Shown here one piece after another: positions 24,993-32,900 of a DNA stretch of 46,659 nucleotides (positions are counted from its first letter, which is position 1; each line of letters starts with the position of its first letter). Origin of the DNA: CAZXCK01 sp964639225 (GTDB taxonomy: Bacteria; Chloroflexota; Anaerolineae; Aggregatilineales; Phototrophicaceae); the NCBI GenBank assembly GCA_964639225.1, contig CAZXCK010000018.1:1-46659 (forward strand), written 5' to 3'. Under the pieces are notes generated by a model. That model was not told the origin of the DNA. It was given only the letters and a program-made list of their open reading frames with translations, and did no database searches. The position numbers and the translations under genes are program-made.

Positions 24993-26696
24993 ATGAATAG
25001 ACTCTTACTGGCATTGGGGGGAATACTGCTTCTGGCGAGTGCGCTGGTCGCAGGCCGTGCCGCTTCTGGCGAGATCAGCGAAGCACCGCTGGCACCGGCC
25101 AGTGTGGTGGCCGCCGCTGACGCGGTTGACCAGGGCGTGGCGGACTGCTCCGCCGACATCGCCCAGGCAGACGATCCCGAACCGCAAGACCCGGAAGACC
25201 CACCAAGCACAGAAAGCAGCACCGCTCTCGAACATCCTGACCTGCCTATGCTGCAACCGGCAGAAGTGCCGCCGCCCAGCGGCTGCCTCGACTGCCACAC
25301 CAACGTCGATGTCCTGCAGGAGATCGGCGAAGAGGAGGTTGTGGTCAAACTCTCCGAAGGCAAGGGGTGAGGTGGCGATGTGCCTCCGTTGGAGGTATGG
25401 GAAAAAGTACTGATCGATCTGGAAGACTATAGCGAAGACCTGCACGCCTATATCCCCTGCGCGGACTGTCATGGCGGTAACCCCGACGTGACCGGTCTCA
25501 CGATGGACGATAAATACGCGGCTCACGAGGGTGTCATCACCGATCCCTCGCTGGACGCCGAGGCGACCTGCGGCACCTGCCATGAGAACATCGCGTCCTA
25601 CCAGCACGGCAACCTGCACTTCAACCTTCAGGGTTACGACACCGTGCTCTATGCGCGCAGTTCACCGGAAAATCACCCCGTCATCGAGGAAGGCGAGTCT
25701 TACCACTGCAACGACTGCCACTCGAGCTGCGGCCAGTGTCATGTCAGCCAGCCGACCAATCTGGGCGGCGGTCTGGTGAGCGGCCATGTCTTTGAACGCA
25801 CGCCGTCCATGAGCCGGCAGTGCAGCGCCTGTCATGGCAGCCGCGTCAACGACGAATACACCGGCGCTCACGAAGGGCTGACGGCGGACGTGCATCTGCG
25901 CCAGGCGCGCATGGTCTGCACCGACTGCCACACCGGCGATCACATGCACGGCACCGACACCGACGAACCCTACGATCATCGCTACGACGGCCCGCAGGTT
26001 CCATCCTGCGAGGACTGCCACCAGGACGTGGCTGGCGTTGGCTCCGGCAACCGTTACCACGAACTGCACGGCACCGAATCGGTCTCGTGCCAGGTGTGCC
26101 ATTCGGTGGCTTACACCAACTGCTTCTCGTGCCACCTGGAACGCACCGAAGACGAAGAACAACTGCCGTACTACCGCCTGGAACACGATGAGCTGGGCTT
26201 CTTCATCGGGCGCAACCCGCGCCGCGACCAGGATCGCCCCTATCGTTATGTGCCGGTACGCCACGTCCCCACCCATCCGGAACTGTTCGAATTCTACGGT
26301 GAGGACGTGCTCGACAACTTCGACGCGCTGCCCACCTGGACCTACGCCACGCCGCACAACATCCAGCGCAATACCCCGCAGACCGAAGGGTGTGGGGCCT
26401 GTCATGGCAACGACGATGTCTTCCTGACGCCGGACAAGGTCGATCCCGACTATCTGCGCGCCAACGTCGATGTGATTGTGCCAGTGGCGCCGCCGGTTCC
26501 GCAGTCTTACCGCTTCACGCTTGAAGACATCGAAGCGATGGAAGGACCGGCTGATCCGATGGATGTCGATCCGCTGGACGCGCCGCCGGTTGATCCGCTG
26601 GACGCGCCGCCGGTCGATCCGCTGGACGCGCCGCCGGTTGACCCGCTGGACGCGCCCATCGATCCACTGGACGTACCACCGCCTGCCAGCGGTTGA
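24993..26696 (+). CDS. Secreted 11-heme cytochrome c with in-frame TGA (candidate selenoprotein)
   Basis: 567 codons if the TGA at 25368-25370 is read through. ATG 24993 has AAGGA seven bases upstream and starts a clear signal peptide (R-L-L-L-A-L-G-G-I-L-L-L-A-S-A-L-V-A-G). One heme site (CLDCH) precedes the TGA; ten follow in the same frame: CADCH, CGTCH, CNDCH, CGQCH, CSACH, CTDCH, CEDCH, CQVCH, CFSCH, CGACH. The sequence across the stop is K-L-S-E-G-K-G-[TGA]-G-G-D-V-P-P-L-E-V-W, with no loss of coding character on either side. A hairpin right after the TGA fits SECIS rules. Alternatives: sequencing error, a mutated Cys codon, or a recent pseudogene. The C-terminus is a D-P-L-D-A-P-P-V repeat, perhaps a cell-wall spacer. 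Also readable as two separate frames, 24993-25370 and 25380-26696. Confidence 0.8.
25368..25399 (+). promoter_or_regulatory. In-frame TGA with SECIS-like hairpin
   Basis: TGA 25368-25370. CCTCC (25383-25387) and GGAGG (25391-25395) form a perfect stem with a GTT loop; four more pairs below (25379-25382 with 25396-25399, mostly G-U) extend it to nine. The loop begins with G and starts 18 bases after the TGA, within the 16-37 base window and loop rule known for bacterial SECIS elements. Confidence 0.55.
26568..26681 (+). repeat. Tandem 24-base repeats coding for D-P-L-D-A-P-P-V
   Basis: Three full 24-base units (26568-26639) and two shortened ones (to 26681) form the tail of the eleven-heme cytochrome. 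The unit sequences differ at single bases only. Confidence 0.9.
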
Positions 26697-26719
26697 GCGC
26701 CCACTATACGCACCAACCC

Positions 26720-26749
26720 AACGGGCCGGCGATCAAGTCGGCCCGTTTT
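26720..26749 (+). terminator. Terminator of the eleven-heme cytochrome gene
   Basis: 9-bp perfect stem (26720-26728 with 26739-26747) running into TTTT, 23 bases after the stop. Confidence 0.85.
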
Positions 26750-26791
26750 GGCGCAGGGTATTTAGAAGTTTTCTGGAGAAGGGAGGCTGAC

Positions 26792-26833
26792 TGTCATATT
26801 TCGTCGGATTTCATACATTCAAAAAATATGACA
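26792..26833. promoter_or_regulatory. Inverted repeat and ATGACAC direct repeats upstream of the rhodanese gene
   Basis: Perfect 10-bp arms TGTCATATTT (26792-26801) and AAATATGACA (26824-26833), 22 bases apart. The right arm runs into tandem ATGACAC copies (26828-26834, 26835-26841). All lie between a terminator and the -10 at 26865, where an operator would be expected. Confidence 0.5.
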
Positions 26834-26861
26834 CATGACACATAACGCATGAAACACATCG

Positions 26862-26870
26862 TGCTATGTT
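26862..26870 (+). promoter_or_regulatory. Extended -10 of the rhodanese gene
   Basis: TGC-TATGTT, 75 bases before the ATG; no consensus -35, consistent with an activator-dependent promoter. Confidence 0.45.
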
Positions 26871-26944
26871 AAGGGTCAGAAAATTAGTGATCAATTCTAT
26901 CTGTCGTCTTACGTCATACACCTGATTTGAAAGGGGAAACCTGA

Positions 26945-29461
26945 ATGAAATTCAAGCGGTTAGTTGTACTCGTCGCGCTGTTGAGCCTTGTGCTGGCGGG
27001 AGCCTTCCCGCTGCTGGCTCAGGACGCGCTGGACACCGACGAACTGGCGCCCGTACTCGATACCTATCTGAGCGAAACGCTGCCGCAGGGCTTCGCGCAA
27101 ATTCGCCCGGCGGACCTCTTCACCGAGACGCTGGAGACTGAGCTTTTCCTGGTCGATGTGCGCGAGACCAGCGAGCTTGAGGAAACCGGCCACATCATGG
27201 GCGCGGTGCATGTCCCCATCCGCACGCTGGCCTCGCCGGAAGGCCTGGCCCAGCTCCCCGCCGACCTCGACACGCCGATCGTCGTCTACTGTGCGGCGGG
27301 CGTGCGCGGCAACATCGGCATGGTGGCGCTGCAACTGCTGGGTTACACCAACGTCCGTAACCTGGCCGGCGGCACGGGTGCCTGGATGGCCGAAGAATAC
27401 GCGATGGTCGAGGGCCTGCCCGAAGTCTACGACGGTGGCGCTGAACTCGACGAAGCCGTAGTCGCTACGGTGGACGCTTATCTGTCTGGCCTGGAAGGTT
27501 TCGGCCAGGTTCGCCCGGATGCCATTTTTACCGAGATGCTGGAAGACCCCGATCTCTTCCTGCTCGACGTGCGCCAGCCCGAAGAACAGGAAACTGATGG
27601 TTACATCGAAGGCACGGCGGTACTGATTCCGCTGCGCACCCTGGCTTCGCCGGAAGGTCTGGAACAGCTCCCCGACATCGACACGCCCATCGTCGTCTAC
27701 TGCAAGGCGGGCACGCGCGGCCATCTGGCTATGATCGCCCTGCAGATGCTGGGCTACGAAGCCCGTAACATGGTCGGCGGTATCGACGGCTGGAAGAGCG
27801 CCGGTTTCGACGTGGTCGGTGGCGAGGCAGTCGCCGAAGAATCCGGCGAATTCGACTTCGTCAGCTACATGGATACTTACCTCAATGAGGGGCTGCCGCA
27901 GGGCTTCGCTCAGGTCCGCCCGGCGGACCTCTTCACCGAGATGCTCGAAACCCCGCCGTTCCTGGTGGACGTGCGCGAAGTCGGCGAGCTTGAGGAAACC
28001 GGCCACATCATGGGCGCGGTGCATGTTCCCATCCGCACGCTGGCCTCGCCGGAAGGTCTGGCCCAGCTACCGGCTGACCTCGACACGCCCATCGTCGTCT
28101 ACTGCGCGGCGGGTGTGCGCGGTAACATCGGTATGGTGGCGCTGCAACTGCTGGGCTACACCAACGTCCGTAACCTGGCTGGCGGCACCAATCTGTGGCT
28201 GGCCGAAGAATACGCGATGGTCGAGGGTCTGCCCGAAGTCTACGACGGCGGTAGTACAGACCTGAACCCGACTGTGGTCGATATTGTCGACGGTTATCTT
28301 TCCGGCCTGGAAGGCTTTGGCCAGGTTCCTCCGGATGCGGTCTTTACCGAACTGCTGGAAAATCCCGATCTCTTCCTGCTCGACGTGCGCCAGCCCGAAG
28401 AACAGGAAACTGACGGTTACATCGAAGGTACAGCGGTACAGGTTCCGCTGCGCACCCTGGCCGCCAGCCTGGACCAGCTCCCCGACACCGACACGCCGAT
28501 CATCGTCTACTGCAAGGCGGGCGTACGCGGTCACCTGGCCATGATCGCCCTGCAGATGCTGGGCTACGACGCCCGTAACATGGTGGGCGGCATCGATGGC
28601 TGGAAGAGCGCCGGTTTCGACGTGGTCGGTGGCGAAACCATCGAGGTCGTCGAGGAAGCGCCGGAAGTCGAACTGCCGGAAGCCGAGCCGCTGGAAGTGG
28701 GCGAGGTTGAGGCCTTCATCGGCGATACGGTCGTCGAAATCTCGCTGCTGCCGGGCTTCGCCAGCATCACCGAGCAGACACTGGCCGCTCAACTGGGTGA
28801 TGTCTACCTGGTGGACGTGCGCGGCGCTGAAGACTACGCCGCCGGTCATATCCCCGGCGCGGTCAACATCCCCATCCGCGAACTGGCGCGCAGCCTGCAT
28901 CTGCTGCCCGATACCAGCACGCCGGTCGTCGTCTACTGCTCCATCGGCCATCGCAGCGCGCTGGGCGTCATGACGCTGCACCTGCTGGGCTACGAGAACG
29001 TCAACAGCCTGCGTGGCGGCTTCCCGGCCTGGACTGGCCAGACCGAGACCGAAGCCAACGCGCCGACTCAGCGCGCCTTCCCCGATGTCGAGGGCAGCCT
29101 GTGGGCCACGCTGGACAGCTACCTGCAGGGCCTGCCGGATGGCTTCTTCACCATCCGCCCTGGCGACCTGAGCACCATGATGATGGAAGAGAACACACCC
29201 TACATCATCGACGTGCGCGAGCCGTCAGAATATGAGACCGGCCACATCGCCGCTGCGGTGAACATGCCCATGCGCTCATTCAGCCAGTATCTGGGGCAAC
29301 TGCCCTCAAAGGACACGCCGATTGTGGTGTACGACCACATCGGCCATCGTGGCGCACTGACCATGATGGCGCTGCAACTGATGGGCTTTGAGGACGTGCG
29401 CTCGCTCTATCGCGGCAGTGACGGCTGGGTCGCGGACGGCTACGCCCTCGTCACCGACTGA
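26945..29461 (+). CDS. Secreted protein with six tandem rhodanese domains
   Basis: 838 residues. Signal peptide M-K-F-K-R-L-V-V-L-V-A-L-L-S-L-V-L-A-G-A-F. Six rhodanese domains follow, with loops C-A-A-G-V-R-G (Cys116), C-K-A-G-T-R-G (253), C-A-A-G-V-R-G (387), C-K-A-G-V-R-G (523), C-S-I-G-H-R-S (665) and D-H-I-G-H-R-G (Asp797). Each has its own L-V-D-V-R and H-I-x-G-A-V boxes. The sixth has lost the sulfur-carrying Cys. Domains 1-2 and 3-4 are near copies. Rhodaneses carry sulfane sulfur; an exported array could hold or pass polysulfide or thiosulfate sulfur outside the cell, in line with the NrfD/PsrC-like operon next door. That role is inferred. AAAGGGG lies eight bases before the ATG. Confidence 0.93.
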   Translation: MKFKRLVVLVALLSLVLAGAFPLLAQDALDTDELAPVLDTYLSETLPQGFAQIRPADLFTETLETELFLVDVRETSELEETGHIMGAVHVPIRTLASPEGLAQLPADLDTPIVVYCAAGVRGNIGMVALQLLGYTNVRNLAGGTGAWMAEEYAMVEGLPEVYDGGAELDEAVVATVDAYLSGLEGFGQVRPDAIFTEMLEDPDLFLLDVRQPEEQETDGYIEGTAVLIPLRTLASPEGLEQLPDIDTPIVVYCKAGTRGHLAMIALQMLGYEARNMVGGIDGWKSAGFDVVGGEAVAEESGEFDFVSYMDTYLNEGLPQGFAQVRPADLFTEMLETPPFLVDVREVGELEETGHIMGAVHVPIRTLASPEGLAQLPADLDTPIVVYCAAGVRGNIGMVALQLLGYTNVRNLAGGTNLWLAEEYAMVEGLPEVYDGGSTDLNPTVVDIVDGYLSGLEGFGQVPPDAVFTELLENPDLFLLDVRQPEEQETDGYIEGTAVQVPLRTLAASLDQLPDTDTPIIVYCKAGVRGHLAMIALQMLGYDARNMVGGIDGWKSAGFDVVGGETIEVVEEAPEVELPEAEPLEVGEVEAFIGDTVVEISLLPGFASITEQTLAAQLGDVYLVDVRGAEDYAAGHIPGAVNIPIRELARSLHLLPDTSTPVVVYCSIGHRSALGVMTLHLLGYENVNSLRGGFPAWTGQTETEANAPTQRAFPDVEGSLWATLDSYLQGLPDGFFTIRPGDLSTMMMEENTPYIIDVREPSEYETGHIAAAVNMPMRSFSQYLGQLPSKDTPIVVYDHIGHRGALTMMALQLMGFEDVRSLYRGSDGWVADGYALVTD
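27081..28636 (+). repeat. Internal tandem duplication of a two-domain rhodanese unit
   Basis: 27081-27826 and 27894-28636 are direct copies at an 813-base period, very similar at the base level, coding for rhodanese domains 1-2 and 3-4. Confidence 0.9.
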
Positions 29462-29523
29462 CGCTGTCGGTGACGCCGTCACTGACTGACGCACACACGT
29501 AAAATCCACAGCACAACCCAACG

Positions 29524-29561
29524 CACAGGGGAGCGGTCAACTAGGCCGCTCCCCTGTGTTT
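29524..29561 (+). terminator. Terminator of the rhodanese gene
   Basis: 13-bp perfect stem (29524-29536 with 29546-29558) followed by TTT. The rest of 29562-29914 holds no gene that I can support. Confidence 0.85.
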
Positions 29562-29672
29562 CCCCTACGCTTTAGCTGCTAAATCATGAGAATTTGATGA
29601 AAATCATGACGATTTTGATGCCCGGTGATGGGGAATCATCATAGGGTAGGCGTCGCTTTCAGACGGTCACAC

Positions 29673-29703
29673 TTGCCGAATCCGCTGTTTGTCGTGGTAG
29701 AAT
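29673..29703 (+). promoter_or_regulatory. Candidate promoter of the lipid-synthase operon
   Basis: TTGCCG (29673-29678), 19-base spacer ending TGG, TAGAAT (29698-29703), about 205 bases before the first gene. Confidence 0.4.
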
Positions 29704-29914
29704 AGCGTCGGGGTCGGGCAGGCAGCGCGTCTGCACGCGCTGATTAGCTGCTTCGCATCGCTAAACATGCCCCGACATGACTTGCAGCGTGCCGGGCGTG
29801 AACCCAATTGTATCGACACCCGGATGGATATGACAACTTCGAGCCTGTTTCAGGTTTATATATGTAAGACCACACTCACCGCGCCATGAAGGTAAAGTCA
29901 GGGAGTTTGCTTTA

Positions 29915-32900
29915 ATGTCGGATCTGAATATCCAACTGCGCCATAACCCCATCGCCATCGTTGGCATGGGCGCTGTCATGCCGCAGGCGCATAATCTGCG
30001 CGAATACTGGAATAACATCGTAGCGAAAGTGGACTGCATCACCGATGTTCCCGCTTCTCGCTGGAAAAAGGAAGACTACTACGATGCGGACCCCACCGCG
30101 CCGGACAAGTCGTATTGTTATCGTGGCGGATTCATACCCGACGTTGACTTTGACCCGCTGGAATTCGGTCTGCCGCCTAACATCCTCGAAGTGACCGACG
30201 TCGCGCAGATGTTGTCGCTGCTCGTCGCCAAAGATGCCCTGGCCGACGCCGGCTATCTGCAAAGCGCGGACGAAATCCGCGAGCGCACCGGCGTCATCCT
30301 GGGCGTGGGCGGCGGTCAGAAGCTCATCACCCCCCTGACGTCCCGCCTGCAATATCCGGTGTGGGATGAAGTCCTCAAAAGCTACGGCATCGGCGACGAG
30401 GACCGCGAAAACATCATCGACCGCATGAAAAAAGCCTACATCCGCTGGGAAGAGAACAGCTTCCCCGGCATGCTGGGCAACGTCGTCGCCGGGCGCATCG
30501 CCAACCGCTTCGACCTGGGCGGGACCAACTGCGTTGTCGATGCGGCCTGCGCCGGTACGATGGCCGCCCTCAAGATGGCCATCAGCGAACTCACCGAGCG
30601 CCGGGCCGACATGATGCTCACCGGCGGCGTGGACGCCGACAACTCGATCTTCATGTTTATGTGCTTCAGCAAAACGCCGGCCTTTTCCAGAGGCACCCAC
30701 CCACGCCCCTTCGACACCCAGTCCGACGGCATGATGGTCGGCGAGGGCATCGGCATGGTGGTCCTCAAACGCCTGGAAGACGCCGAACGCGACGGCGACC
30801 GTATCTACGCCGTCATCAAAGGTATTGGCTCGTCCAGCGATGGCCGCTTCAAGAGCATCTACGCCCCGCGCGGCGAAGGCCAGGAAAAGGCGCTGCGCCG
30901 CGCCTATGACGACGCGGGCTTCTCCCCGGCTACCCTGGGACTGGTGGAAGCGCACGGCACAGGGACCGTCGCCGGCGACACCACCGAGGTCACGACGATC
31001 ATCCGCTACCTCAACCAGCACACCACCGAGAAACAGCGCATCGCCCTGGGCAGCGTCAAATCGCAGATCGGCCACACCAAAGCCTCTGCAGGGGCCGCTG
31101 GCATGATTAAGACCGCGCTGGCGCTGCATCACAAGGTGCTGCCGCCCACGCTCAATGTCAACGAGCCGCACCCGCGCTTCGACATCAGCAACTCGGCTTT
31201 CTACGTGAACAGCGAAACGCGCCCCTGGATGCAGCCCGCCGACGGTACGCCGCGCCGTGCCGGAGTCAGCTCATTTGGTTTTGGCGGCACCAACTTCCAC
31301 CTCGTCTTGGAGGAATACCGGGGCGATCACCAGTCGGCCTATCGCCTGCACCAGACAGCCCGCGCCGTCATTCTCAAAGGCGCGACTGTCGACGAACTTA
31401 AAACACAACTGGGCGCGGCCATCGACGGCCTGCAGAGCGACCCCAACCGGCATTTCCTGTCGCTGGTGAACGCCAGCCAGTCGCCCACCATCGCCCCCGG
31501 CGAGGCGCGCCTGGGTTTCGTGGCCGCCACGCCGGACGAAGCCGCCGCCCTGCTGCAAACCGCCCGCGATATGCTCAGCAAAATGCCCGACGCCGACGAG
31601 TGGCAGCACCCGAAGGGCGTGTTCTACCGTCGCGGCGGCATCAACCCCGCCGGGCAGGTGGTGGCCCTCTTCGCCGGGCAGGGATCGCAGTACCTGGAGA
31701 TGGGCCGCGAACTGGCGCTCAACTTCCCCGAAGTGCGCGACTCCTTCGCCCGTGTGGATGCCCTCATGCGCCAGGATAACCGGCCCAGCCTGTCGAGCGT
31801 GGTCTTTCCGCCGCCGGCCTTCACCGCCGAGGAGAAACAGCGCCAGGAGACGGCTCTGCAGGGCACCGACTACGCCCAGCCAGCCATCGGCGCGCTGAGT
31901 GCGGGCATGTACCGCCTGCTGCAAAAGGCCGGTTTCCGCGCCGACTTCACCGCCGGGCACAGCTTCGGCGAGGTGTCGGCCCTGTGGGCTGCCGGTGTCA
32001 TCGGCGACGACGATTATTACCGGCTCATCAAAGCGCGTGGCGCTGCTATGGCACCGCCGCCACACGACCCCAACTTCGACGCCGGTACGATGATGGCCGT
32101 CACCGGCGACATCGACGCGCTGGAACGCCTCATTCCCAGCCTGCCCGGCGTGCAGATCGCCAACCGCAACTCGCGCTCGCAGGTGGTCATCGCCGGGGCC
32201 AGGGACACGCTCAAGCAGGCCGAGTCCACCCTCAGCGCCAATGGCTTTAAGGTCATTCCGCTGTCGGTGTCGGCGGCTTTCCATACGCCGCTGGTGGGCC
32301 ACGCACAGAAGCCGTTCGCCGAGGCCATCCACAGCGCGCGCTTCAACGCGCCATCGATGCCGGTCTACAGCAACGCCAGCGGCCAGCCGTACCCCACCGA
32401 CCCGGCTCAGATGCAGAACGTCCTGGCCGAGCATATCCTCAACCCGGTGCTGTTCCGCGACCAGATCGAGAACATCTACGCCGCCGGTGGCCGCGTGTTT
32501 GTCGAGTTCGGTCCGCGCAGCGTGCTGACCAACCTGGTCAAGGACATCCTGGGCGACCGCCCGCACATCGCCATCGCCTTCAACGGCAGCCGCCAGAAAG
32601 ACAGCGACCGCCAGTTCCGCGAGGCTGCCGTGCAGCTTCAGGTGCTGGGGCTGAACATCGGCGCCTTTGACCCCTACACCGTCGAGCCGGTGATACCCGA
32701 ACCGCCGAAGAAGAAAAGCCTGACCGTCAAGCTCAACGGCTCGAATTACGTCAGCGACAAGACCCGCGCCGCCTACCGCGAAGCGCTGGATTCGCCCGTC
32801 AAACTGAGCGCGCCCATCCAGGCCGCGCCCGTCGCCGCGCCGCCTCCACCGCCCGCGCCTTCCGCGCAGACAACGCCCGCCGCGCCGCCATCAGCTGAGC

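Noticed and set aside
25371..26696. Annotating the second half of the cytochrome as an independent gene starting at GTG 25380
   Set aside because: There is no ribosome site or signal peptide for that start, and an unexported c-type cytochrome would not be matured. Same frame and continuous heme motifs favour one gene.
29761..29900. Possible extra small gene before the synthase operon
   Set aside because: Only short frames without ribosome sites; AT-rich leader is more likely.
31271..32566. 431-residue minus-strand frame inside the first synthase gene
   Set aside because: Antisense of the AT domain, whose motifs are intact on the plus strand; low-complexity translation.
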